From Paracoccaceae bacterium (lineage in GTDB: Bacteria > Pseudomonadota > Alphaproteobacteria > Rhodobacterales > Rhodobacteraceae), in NCBI GenBank assembly GCA_003564655.1, contig PXES01000276.1:1-6342 (forward strand): 6,342 nt of DNA, given 5' to 3'. A model generated the notes under the pieces. That model was not told the origin of the DNA, ran no database searches, and was given only the letters and a program-made list of their open reading frames with translations. How positions within the stretch are numbered: the first letter of the stretch is position 1; every line of letters begins with the position of its first letter. Below are positions 1-6,342 of the stretch, piece after piece. The position numbers and the translations under genes are program-made.

Positions 1-3
1 GGG

Positions 4-324
4 TCAGCTGCGGAACTTGCCGGTTCGCCAGATCGCGACCTCTTCCAGCCACACCAGCCCCGATTGCTGGGCAAGGATCTCCTGCGTCAGCCGCTCGGCG
101 ATGGCTTCGGCCTTGGCGCGGTCGCGCAGCACCACTTCGAATTTCACGATGGCGAATTCGCGCACGAGTTGCGCCGCCTGCGCCCGGTGCACCCCGTGCG
201 TGCCGCGCCCGCCGCCGGGAAAGATCGACCAGCCGTCCAGACCCGCCTCGGAGAGCAGCGCCTCGACCTGCGGCTTGAGCAGGCGCTCGATGATGATGGT
301 CAGCTTGTGGGCAGGGCTAGGCAT
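4..324 (-). CDS. PII-like signalling protein, probable SbtB-type partner of the adjacent SbtA bicarbonate transporter
   Basis: A 106-residue protein with the size and pattern of the PII superfamily. It has a first strand (HKLTIIIERLL, residues 6-16), a helix, then a glycine-rich segment (GWSIFPGGGRGTHGVHR, 31-47) where PII proteins carry the T-loop. A second strand follows (FAIVKFEVVL, 57-66), then a helix, and a C-terminal strand VAIWRTGK (96-103) that resembles the RIRTGE strand of PII. In the SbtB family such proteins form trimers that bind adenine nucleotides and gate SbtA at the inner membrane; that role here is inferred mainly from position. The T-loop-like segment has no tyrosine, so classical uridylylation is unlikely. 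No cysteines follow the last strand, so the C-terminal CGPxGC redox loop of cyanobacterial SbtB is absent. The ATG lies 16 nt after the sbtA stop with little Shine-Dalgarno, which suggests translational coupling. TGA stop at 6-4. Confidence 0.8.
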   Translation of the reverse strand: MPSPAHKLTIIIERLLKPQVEALLSEAGLDGWSIFPGGGRGTHGVHRAQAAQLVREFAIVKFEVVLRDRAKAEAIAERLTQEILAQQSGLVWLEEVAIWRTGKFRS

Positions 325-340
325 GGCGGGCTCGCAAGGG

Positions 341-1345
341 TCAGGGGGTCAGAAGCATCTCGGCAAGCGTCATCCACAGCGGGATCGACAGAAGCGCGAT
401 CGGCGTGCCGAGGCTGGTCGAGGTGCCGATATAGACGGCCGGGTTGGCCTCGGGGACGGCGATGCGCAGTGTCGGCGGGCCGGACACGTCCGAGCTTGAT
501 GCCGCCATCACCGCCAGCAGCACCACACCTCCGGGCGAGAAGCCGGTCAGCAGATGCAGCCCCCAGCCCAGCCCGAAGCCAAGCGCGCCATGCACCAGCG
601 GCCCCAGCACGCCATAGACCGCATAGAGATGCGCCACGCCGCGCAATTCTGACAGCCGCGCATAAGCCTCCATCCCCATCACCAGCATCAGAAGCGACAG
701 AAGCCCCCGGAAAAGCGGCTCGTAGAAGGTATCGAATACCGGGTCGGGGCGGGTCAGCAACCCCAACAGCAGCCCAAGCATCAGCGCCGAGAGCGCGCCG
801 CCGCGCAGGCTGTCGATGACCAGCCGCAGCAGCCGTGGCCGCGCACCCGTGGGCCCGCCCGCCCGGGCGCGCGCCATCTGGGCCAGCACGATGGCGCAAA
901 GCAGGGCGGGAATGTCCATGAACGGATAGAGCGCGGGCACCCAGGATTCGTAGCCCAGCCCGTCCTCCTCAAGGATCACCATCCCGGCGGCAAGGGTCGA
1001 GACCGAGACCGCGCCAAACAGCCCCGCCGTGGCGATGCTGTCAGAGGCGCGCAGCCCTGGCATCAGCCCGATGGTCACCTGCCCCAGCAGCACGATCACC
1101 ACCCCCAGCGCTGCGGCCGCAAGTGCGGGCAGCGCGATATCGGTGATCTGCGCCTCGCGCAGGGCCATCCCCGCGCCCATGCCGATCTTCAAGAGCAGCA
1201 CCAGCACGATGAACTGGTAGATCGGATCGGGGATTTCCAGCCTACTGCCCAGCGCGGCCAACACCATGCCGCCCGCCAGAAACGCCAGAGTGGGCTTCTG
1301 GAACTGCGCCAGCAGCAGCGCGAGGAAGTCAAGGGCGAGGGCCAT
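341..1345 (-). CDS. sbtA: SbtA-family sodium-dependent bicarbonate transporter
   Basis: An integral inner-membrane protein of 334 residues, almost entirely hydrophobic helices, probably ten in two inverted five-helix halves. Family signatures are strong: FLAGGMVLAALGS (22-34), GLFGAVSVSTLAA (108-120), ALYPFMDIPAL (138-148), AASSSDVSGPPTLR (281-294) and ANPAVYIGTSTSLGTP (300-315). These match, from memory, the conserved segments of cyanobacterial SbtA, in which the Ser-rich AVSxST and SSSDxSGPP elements line the HCO3-/Na+ site. The usual role is Na+-driven bicarbonate uptake. The linker between the halves (about 158-182, ARARAGGPTGARPRLL) is short and basic, whereas Synechocystis SbtA (about 374 aa) has a longer one. 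The start is ATG at 1345 with GGAGGGG at 1357-1351, 7 nt from GGAGG to ATG. The gene begins 21 nt after clpX and is followed by the PII-like gene. In a likely heterotroph it may feed anaplerotic carboxylation or pH balance rather than carbon fixation; transport has not been shown. Confidence 0.93.
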   Translation of the reverse strand: MALALDFLALLLAQFQKPTLAFLAGGMVLAALGSRLEIPDPIYQFIVLVLLLKIGMGAGMALREAQITDIALPALAAAALGVVIVLLGQVTIGLMPGLRASDSIATAGLFGAVSVSTLAAGMVILEEDGLGYESWVPALYPFMDIPALLCAIVLAQMARARAGGPTGARPRLLRLVIDSLRGGALSALMLGLLLGLLTRPDPVFDTFYEPLFRGLLSLLMLVMGMEAYARLSELRGVAHLYAVYGVLGPLVHGALGFGLGWGLHLLTGFSPGGVVLLAVMAASSSDVSGPPTLRIAVPEANPAVYIGTSTSLGTPIALLSIPLWMTLAEMLLTP

Positions 1346-1366
1346 CCAGGCCCCTCCGGCTGTCGG

Positions 1367-2629
<1,263 letters not shown>

Positions 2630-2670
2630 CTCAAACCTCTGTCGTCTCTGCTGCGATGGTCCCGTGTGCG

Positions 2671-2684
2671 GGCGGTGAGCCGCC
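2671..2684 (-). other. Short hairpin in the clpX leader
   Basis: A perfect 5-bp GGCGG/CCGCC stem encloses a 4-nt loop (CTCA on the minus strand). It falls just downstream of the candidate clpX start site, so it would sit near the 5' end of a clpX-specific message and could stabilise it. There is no T-run on the minus-strand side, so it is a poor intrinsic terminator for clpP. GC-rich DNA makes such stems common by chance. Confidence 0.25.
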
Positions 2685-2697
2685 TTCTATTCGCGCC

Positions 2698-2726
2698 AGC
2701 GTAGGCGAGAGCGGGGGAAGGGACAA
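2698..2726 (-). promoter_or_regulatory. Candidate housekeeping promoter of clpX
   Basis: On the minus strand TTGTCC (2726-2721) and TACGCT (2703-2698) are separated by exactly 17 bp. This fits a sigma-70-type -35/-10 pair with a weak -10 matching only TA...T. Initiation near 2691 would give a leader of about 60 nt before the clpX ATG. The clpP-clpX gap (2630-2778) holds no other gene. The match is modest and found by eye. Confidence 0.3.
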
Positions 2727-2778
2727 TGCCAAACTGCCCTTCTCCCTGCGCTTTCGGCCCCGGGCGCGCGCGAATTGG

Positions 2779-3402
2779 TCATGTCTTGGGAATCTCGGTG
2801 CGGCTGGTCACGATATCGTCAATATGGCCCCATTCCTTGGCATCCTCCGGTGTCATCCAGGTGTCGCGGTCAAGCGCGCGCTGGATCGTGTCGTAGTCGT
2901 GGCCGGTGTGGTTCATGTAGAGCTTGTAGAGCCGCTCGCGCGTGGCCTCGATCGACTTGGCCGAGATCAGGATGTCCGACGCCGTGCCGCGCGCCCCGCC
3001 CGAGGGCTGGTGCACCAGGAACTCGGCATGGGGCAGGGCGAAGCGCATCCCCTTCTCGCCACCGATCGAGATGACCGAGCCCATCGAGGCCGCCAACCCG
3101 CAGACCAGCGTCGAGACCGCCGGTTTGATATACTGCATGGTGTCGTAGATCGACATCCCCGCCGTCACCACGCCGCCGGGCGAATTGATATACATGCTGA
3201 TTTCCTTGGACGGGTTCTCCGCCTCCAGATGCAGAAGCTGCGCCACGACCAGGCTGGACATGCCGTCATGCACGGGGCCGTTGACGAAGATGATCCGCTC
3301 CTTGAGCAGGCGCGAGAAAATGTCATAGGCCCGTTCGCCACGGCTGGTCTGTTCGACCACCATCGGCACGAGGTTGTTGTAGGTCTCTATCGGGTCGTTC
3401 AT
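2779..3402 (-). CDS. clpP: ATP-dependent Clp protease proteolytic subunit ClpP
   Basis: The serine peptidase of ClpXP/ClpAP: two stacked heptameric rings that degrade polypeptides fed by ClpX. From the ATG at 3402 it is 207 residues. The catalytic triad is S106 (in GLAASMG), H131 (in HQPSGG) and D180 (in DRDTWM). The N-terminal half is typical (LVPMVVEQTSRGERAYDIFSRLL from residue 11, SPGG at 74-77), with a likely processed propeptide of about 10 residues ending before L11. The C-terminal half differs from most ClpPs: GLAASMGSVISIGG replaces GQAASMGxxLLxAG, and GARGTASDI replaces GYQGQATDI. The open frame extends upstream to a TTG at 3465, but ATG 3402 is chosen because homology starts there and AAGG lies 7 nt before it. 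clpX follows in the same direction. Expected to be part of the stress-response network, though I see no convincing heat-shock promoter. Confidence 0.98.
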   Translation of the reverse strand: MNDPIETYNNLVPMVVEQTSRGERAYDIFSRLLKERIIFVNGPVHDGMSSLVVAQLLHLEAENPSKEISMYINSPGGVVTAGMSIYDTMQYIKPAVSTLVCGLAASMGSVISIGGEKGMRFALPHAEFLVHQPSGGARGTASDILISAKSIEATRERLYKLYMNHTGHDYDTIQRALDRDTWMTPEDAKEWGHIDDIVTSRTEIPKT

Positions 3403-3457
3403 GGGCCTGCCTTCATCATGTGACCGGGGTCGCCGGTCTGTTGGTACCGTATCTTGG

Positions 3458-3465
3458 TTGCGCAA
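3458..3465. promoter_or_regulatory. TTGCGCAA palindrome overlapping the predicted clpP start site (possible operator)
   Basis: A perfect 8-bp palindrome placed immediately downstream of the candidate clpP -10 box, where a bound repressor would block initiation. The surrounding 11 bp (3457-3467) recur exactly, in inverted orientation, at 3631-3641. The binding protein is unknown. Confidence 0.3.
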
Positions 3466-3494
3466 AGCTTAGTGCTGCGCCAGAGGGGCTGCAA
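3466..3494 (-). promoter_or_regulatory. Candidate promoter of clpP
   Basis: On the minus strand TTGCAG (3494-3489) and TAAGCT (3471-3466) are 17 bp apart, a sigma-70-like arrangement with imperfect boxes. Initiation near 3458-3460 would leave a leader of about 57 nt before the ATG at 3402. The -35 can also be read as CTTGCA, but I see no matching heat-shock -10 (CTATATT-like) at the right distance. Confidence 0.35.
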
Positions 3495-3552
3495 GGGGCG
3501 CGCAGGGATTTGCTGACGGGTGCCTGGCAGTGGTGGCCCGCATGCCGCCCGC

Positions 3553-3592
3553 CAGCGTGTTGGCGTATCAGCGTGTCAGCGTGTCAGCGCCT
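3553..3592. repeat. Five-unit 8-bp tandem repeat, consensus CAGCGTGT
   Basis: Read on the plus strand the units are CAGCGTGT, TGGCGTAT, CAGCGTGT, CAGCGTGT and CAGCGCCT: three identical, one with three mismatches and one with two. It lies about 60 bp upstream of the candidate clpP -35 box. It may be a slippage-prone microsatellite-like tract or a cluster of protein-binding sites at less than one helical turn. Confidence 0.7.
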
Positions 3593-3632
3593 TGATCGCC
3601 AGGGCTTGCCGGACCCGGGACATGTCGAAACT

Positions 3633-3655
3633 TTGCGCAACAGAAATTGCAGCAA
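3633..3655. promoter_or_regulatory. Paired TTGC/GCAA palindromes upstream of clpP
   Basis: TTGCGCAA (3633-3640) and TTGCAGCAA (3647-3655) are both perfect palindromes (the second with one central base), separated by 6 bp. Their centres are about 14-15 bp apart. Together with the copy at 3458-3465 they look like operator sites of one regulator. The TGC-rich character loosely recalls PhaR-type boxes of alphaproteobacteria, but this is only a resemblance. Confidence 0.3.
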
Positions 3656-3659
3656 GCGC

Positions 3660-3697
3660 TGTCGTCAGGTGTCTTCCGTGTCCCTTTGCTGACGACA
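3660..3697. repeat. 9-bp perfect inverted repeat with a 20-nt loop
   Basis: TGTCGTCAG (3660-3668) pairs with CTGACGACA (3689-3697). The loop contains two GTGTC copies (3670-3674 and 3679-3683). No T-run follows on either strand, so it is not an obvious terminator. It could be an operator with widely spaced half-sites or part of a structured RNA. Confidence 0.45.
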
Positions 3698-3833
3698 AGC
3701 CTGCGTGTCCCCGAACTCACAGACCCGCGCACCGGTCGAAACGATCCCGTGCGGGTCCGTGGCCGCAGCGGCAGCGCGCGGCAAGCAGCGTGCCGCCCGC
3801 AGCAAGCGCAGGCCAGGGACTAGCCTTGTGCGG

Positions 3834-4823
3834 CTATAGCTCGGCCGCGCGTCCCAGCACGTCGAGCCCCTGCATCTTGAGGAAGTGCAGCATGTCGATG
3901 AAGATCCAGTTCTCGGCCAGCTTGTCGCCGTCGCGGCGGTAGATATCGACCACGCGCATGTCGGCGCGCTGCCCGGCGGGCAGGCCCATATAGCCGCCCA
4001 GCGGGGTCAGCGACAGGTTGGGCCAGCCGAAGAAGCCGCCATAATGTCCCTCGGCAAGCCGCGCGATGTGGCCATTGAAGGTGCGGTCGGTCATCTGCAC
4101 GCGGAACGGGTGCTGGTGCTGGGCAATGTAGCGCGGGATGGTGCAGGTCGCCCCGATACCCTCGGGACCCCACCAGACCATGTCGTCGTGCCAGGTGTCG
4201 GCAAGCTCGTCCTCGGCCCGGGGATAGAGCGTCCGGTCGTTGATCGCGCCGATCATGCGGCAGACCAGTTCGAGCGTGCGGGCGCCCTCGGCCTCGGGCT
4301 GCGGGGTGCGCAAGAGCCCGTCATGCGTGGCAGGCCCCGGCTGCACCAGATGCGCGCCGGTCTGCGGGGGCAGGGGGTATTGCCCGGCCTGTCGCATCAG
4401 GTGCAGCAAGTCGCAGAAACTGGCCGTCTCGACGATCTGCCCGCCCGCGACGCGGTGGAACTCGGCGTAGCGCAGCATCACGATCCGCCGCGTGGGGCGC
4501 AGGCCGAGGAAGGGCGCGTCGAACAGCCCCATCAGATGCCCCATGCTGACCACCCAGACCGACTGGAAATCATCGATCTGGTTACGCCCGGCGAAGAAGA
4601 TGTCCTCGCGCCGGCGCAGCGTGCTCATGGCGTGCAGGAGCGGCTGCCAGAACGCCCTGCCCACGGCCAGCGCGCCGTGCTGCTCATGCCAGGGGTGCAT
4701 GCCCCGCCAGTGCCAGTCGGGATGTGTGTGTTCGGCCAGCTTCTCGGCCACGTTCTCGGGGCGCGCAGCGGCGATGGCCGCGTGATGGGCGCGGATCAGG
4801 TCTTTTTCTTTCTGGAACGGCAT
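3834..4823 (-). CDS. Protein with two tandem NTF2/SnoaL-like domains, linked to a sugar-type ABC importer
   Basis: A 329-residue soluble protein with no signal peptide or membrane segment. It looks like two SnoaL/NTF2-like alpha+beta barrels in tandem, about residues 5-145 and 185-325. The first has HPDWHWRGMHPWHEQHG (34-50), typical of SnoaL-like cyclases/isomerases. The second has a matching DMVWWGPEGIG (214-224). The ends of the domains align clearly: VETASFCDLLHLMRQAG (131-147) with AENWIFIDMLHFLKMQG (303-319). Members of this fold include polyketide cyclases, ester cyclases, isomerases and dehydratases, so the reaction cannot be predicted. Its place behind two importer permeases suggests a role in catabolism of the imported solute. 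The start is ATG 4823; an in-frame TTG at 4889 would add 22 low-complexity residues coming from the intergenic hairpin, so it was rejected. No clear Shine-Dalgarno is visible at either start. TAG stop at 3836-3834. Confidence 0.85.
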   Translation of the reverse strand: MPFQKEKDLIRAHHAAIAAARPENVAEKLAEHTHPDWHWRGMHPWHEQHGALAVGRAFWQPLLHAMSTLRRREDIFFAGRNQIDDFQSVWVVSMGHLMGLFDAPFLGLRPTRRIVMLRYAEFHRVAGGQIVETASFCDLLHLMRQAGQYPLPPQTGAHLVQPGPATHDGLLRTPQPEAEGARTLELVCRMIGAINDRTLYPRAEDELADTWHDDMVWWGPEGIGATCTIPRYIAQHQHPFRVQMTDRTFNGHIARLAEGHYGGFFGWPNLSLTPLGGYMGLPAGQRADMRVVDIYRRDGDKLAENWIFIDMLHFLKMQGLDVLGRAAEL

Positions 4824-4863
4824 CGGGTTTCGGTCTTTCGCGGCAGAGGTCGGAGGCGCTGCC

Positions 4864-4883
4864 CCCGGGCTTCCGGGATATTT
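4864..4883 (+). terminator. Weak plus-oriented hairpin with an ATATTT tail
   Basis: CCCGG (4864-4868), loop GCTT, CCGGG (4873-4877), then ATATTTGG. A second imperfect GC stem (GGAGGC/GCCCCC) precedes it. As a terminator it would act on plus-strand transcription, yet no plus gene precedes it. In the minus-strand message it would form a hairpin between the permease and NTF2-like cistrons and might stabilise or attenuate expression. Similar GC-hairpin plus GGGATATTT strings are, from memory, frequent between genes in Rhodobacterales. Confidence 0.3.
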
Positions 4884-4910
4884 GGACAATGAGGGACAGG
4901 AAAGAGGGGT

Positions 4911-5789
4911 TTACCCTTTCCCGGCGCCCGCCGTCAGCCCCGAGACGATCTGGCGCTGGAAGAACAGGATCAGCACGAAGAGCGGCGCGGTGGCCGAAAC
5001 CACGGCGGCGACGGCGAACATCACGTTCCCCTCGACCTGGGTGGAGCCGAGGAAGGAGGCGATCTTGGGGATCATGGTCTGGTTCTGCTGGCTGAGCAGC
5101 ATGGCGGTCACCGCGAAGTCGTTATAGGCCAGAAGGAAGCTGAAGAGCCCCGTGGTGATGACGCCCGGCCACATCACCGGCACGATGACATGGCGGAAGG
5201 CCTGAAAGCGCGTGCAGCCATCGACCATGGCGCTTTCGTCCAGATCCTTGGGAATGTTGAGGAAAAAGCTGTGCAGCATCCACAGCGTGAAGGGCTGGTT
5301 GATCGCCACCAGCACGATGATCGCGGTGGGCAGGTGACCCCAGACATTCCACTGGAAGAAGGGCAGCAGGTAGCCCGAGACCAGCGTGATATGCGGCATG
5401 GCGCGGAACACCAGCGCGATCATCAACAGCCAGAAGGTGTAGCGAAACCCCGAGCGCGCCAGCGCATAGCCGCCCAGCGTGCCGAAGGTCAGCGAGATCA
5501 CCACCACGCAGAACACCACGATGAAGGTGTTGAGGGCGGCGCGCCAGAACTCCTCTTGCACCCAGGCCCCGGAATAGCCCTGCCCGGTGAAATTACTGCC
5601 GGTCTGAATGTTGGTGAAGGTGCCGTAGAGTGCGTTGCGCCAGTCGGCGAGCGAGAAGAAATCCGCCTGCACCTTGAAGCTGCCCCAGAGCGTCCACAGG
5701 AACGGAAACGAGGCGACGACGACCCACAAGAGCACCAGCCCGGTCGAAACCGTGACCAGCAGGGGCGAGCGGCGTTGCGTGGCGGCCAT
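4911..5789 (-). CDS. ABC sugar-type transporter permease, MalG/CUT1-like
   Basis: An inner-membrane permease subunit of a carbohydrate-type (CUT1) ABC importer, 292 residues, the usual length. Six membrane segments are expected: one near residues 11-35, then a periplasmic loop containing NIQTGSNFTGQGYSGAW (60-76), then five between about 85 and 278. The cytoplasmic EAA loop that contacts the ATPase is at about 183-204: DESAMVDGCTRFQAFRHVIVP, with the conserved G191 and P204. The C-terminus QRQIVSGLTAGAGKG (278-292) is the classic MalG-family ending. The ATG is 1 nt beyond the stop of the upstream permease (TGACATG), and AAGAGG lies about 8 nt before it, so the two are translationally coupled and should form a heterodimer. 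The substrate cannot be told from the permeases; sugars, polyols or glycerol phosphate are possible. The NTF2-like gene follows after 87 nt. TAA stop at 4913-4911. Confidence 0.95.
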   Translation of the reverse strand: MAATQRRSPLLVTVSTGLVLLWVVVASFPFLWTLWGSFKVQADFFSLADWRNALYGTFTNIQTGSNFTGQGYSGAWVQEEFWRAALNTFIVVFCVVVISLTFGTLGGYALARSGFRYTFWLLMIALVFRAMPHITLVSGYLLPFFQWNVWGHLPTAIIVLVAINQPFTLWMLHSFFLNIPKDLDESAMVDGCTRFQAFRHVIVPVMWPGVITTGLFSFLLAYNDFAVTAMLLSQQNQTMIPKIASFLGSTQVEGNVMFAVAAVVSATAPLFVLILFFQRQIVSGLTAGAGKG

Positions 5790-5790
5790 G

Positions 5791-6342
5791 TCAGTGCCTC
5801 TTGCGGTTGAAGTCGCGCCAGGTGCGGATCAGCACCGGCGTCAGCAGGACGACGACGCCGAAGATGGTCAGCATCGAGGTGGTGGCGGCTGCCCCGAACT
5901 GGGCCGAATCGCCGCGCAGGAAGGTGAAGATGTTATGCGACAGCGAAGTGGCGCTGGCCTGCGCCTGAAAGCCCACGATCGGCTCGAACACGCGGAAATT
6001 GTCCATCAGCTGCATCAGCGTGATGAAGATCGCGAGCGGCATCAGATGCGGGATGACCACGTAGCGGATGCGCTGCCAGCGCGACGCGCCGTCGATCATC
6101 GCGGCCTCGAGCGGTTCCTCGGGCACAGTCTGCAGCCCGGCATAGAAGACGATGAAGGCGAAGGGCGCCGAGGACCAGATGCCGTAGACGATCAGCATGA
6201 TCCAGGTGAGCGTCGGCGAGGCCCTGAGCGAGAGGGTCGGGTCATTCAGCAGCGTCTGCAGCGTGGCGCCCAAGACCCCGCGACTGTCCACCATCCAGTA
6301 GAGCACCAGCGAGCCGATCAGCGGTGTGACGATCATCGGCAA
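5791..6342 (-). CDS. ABC sugar-type transporter permease, MalF/UgpA-like (5' end outside the window)
   Basis: The C-terminal 183 codons of the first permease of the importer; the gene continues past the right edge. Compared with the usual length of about 290-300 residues, roughly 100-115 N-terminal residues are missing. The visible start (LPMIVTPLIGSLVLYWM) is the internal region of MalF-type permeases, so the TTG at the edge is not a true start. The EAA loop is EEPLEAAMIDGASRWQRIR...IP, at about residues 75-98 of the visible part, with the conserved G85 and P98. About four hydrophobic helices are visible. It ends in a basic tail (RTWRDFNRKRH). The TGA stop at 5793-5791 is one base before the ATG of the second permease. 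Both EAA loops are intact, so the pair should be functional. The binding-protein gene, and possibly the ATPase gene, would be expected further upstream. Confidence 0.93.
   Translation of the reverse strand: MPMIVTPLIGSLVLYWMVDSRGVLGATLQTLLNDPTLSLRASPTLTWIMLIVYGIWSSAPFAFIVFYAGLQTVPEEPLEAAMIDGASRWQRIRYVVIPHLMPLAIFITLMQLMDNFRVFEPIVGFQAQASATSLSHNIFTFLRGDSAQFGAAATTSMLTIFGVVVLLTPVLIRTWRDFNRKRH

Larger units (their letters stand above)
3403..3833. other. 431-bp non-coding region between the NTF2-like gene and clpP
   Basis: No credible gene lies here. The open frames on the plus strand are rich in Cys, Arg and Trp and look like noise. The half nearer clpP holds the candidate promoter, the TTGC/GCAA palindromes, the 8-bp tandem repeat and the 3660-3697 inverted repeat listed separately. 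The half nearer the NTF2-like gene holds GC-rich stems only: GCCGC-A-GCGGC at 3762-3772 and GCGGCA/TGCCGC with a 7-nt loop at 3778-3796. Neither is followed by a T-run on the minus strand, so I cannot name a convincing terminator for the NTF2-like gene. A small RNA cannot be excluded. Confidence 0.7.

Noticed and set aside
64..819. Plus-strand open frame (251 codons) opposite sbtB and sbtA
   Set aside because: Very rich in Arg, Ala and Pro with no recognisable motif; the minus-strand frames show clear SbtA and PII-like signatures.
3403..3465. N-terminal extension of ClpP from a TTG start
   Set aside because: The extra residues (RNQDTVPTDRRPRSHDEGRP) match no ClpP leader I know, the TTG overlaps the likely transcription start, and ATG 3402 has a plausible ribosome binding site.
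3466..3495. Heat-shock (RpoH) promoter for clpP based on the CTTGCA box
   Set aside because: No CTATATT-like or CCCCAT-like -10 lies at the required distance, so only a generic sigma-70-like reading is offered.
3420..3692. Plus-strand 90-codon open frame in the clpP upstream region
   Set aside because: Composition (many Cys, Arg and Trp) is unlike a real protein here, and the frame crosses the tandem repeat and palindromes.
3728..3752. Possible intrinsic terminator for the NTF2-like gene (CCC-GCAC-GGG followed by ATCGTTTCG on the minus strand)
   Set aside because: The stem has only three pairs and the T-run is interrupted; not convincing.
4824..4889. N-terminal extension of the NTF2-like protein from a TTG start
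   Set aside because: It is translated from the intergenic hairpin, is low complexity, and has no Shine-Dalgarno.
3885..4892. Plus-strand open frame (335 codons) opposite the NTF2-like gene
   Set aside because: Antisense shadow. The minus-strand frame has clear internal domain duplication and family motifs, while this one shows none.

Overview
The window is GC-rich DNA (about two-thirds G+C by eye) in which every convincing gene lies on the minus strand, so transcription runs from high to low coordinates. The ClpP and ClpX sequences, the codon bias (long spurious open frames opposite nearly every gene) and the intergenic style suggest an alphaproteobacterium, most likely Rhodobacterales (Rhodobacter/Roseobacter type). 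That placement is inferred from memory of the families, not from a search.

Reading in the direction of transcription, the right end (6342-4911) holds the 3' part of an ABC sugar-type importer operon: a MalF-type permease that runs off the window edge, then a complete MalG-type permease only 1 nt downstream. About 90 bp further on is a 329-residue protein made of two NTF2/SnoaL-like domains (4823-3834). It is probably an enzyme or binding protein acting on what the importer brings in, but the substrate is unknown. The solute-binding protein and ATPase are not in view.

Next is a 431-bp non-coding stretch (3833-3403), unusually long for this compact region. It contains TTGC/GCAA palindromes, an 8-bp tandem repeat, a 9-bp inverted repeat and a candidate promoter for clpP. 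clpP (3402-2779) and clpX (2629-1367) follow, separated by 148 bp with a possible clpX promoter. They encode the peptidase and the AAA+ unfoldase of the ClpXP protease.

Directly behind clpX, 21 nt away and with a strong ribosome binding site, is an SbtA-family sodium-dependent bicarbonate transporter (1345-341). It is followed 16 nt later by a small PII-like protein (324-4) of the kind that gates SbtA. The tight spacing suggests clpX-sbtA-sbtB are at least partly co-transcribed.

I see no mobile element, CRISPR array, tRNA or rRNA. No clearly new system is present. The points most worth checking are the clpX-linked sbtAB pair, the atypical C-terminal half of ClpP, the duplicated NTF2-like protein in an importer operon, and the palindrome-rich region upstream of clpP.
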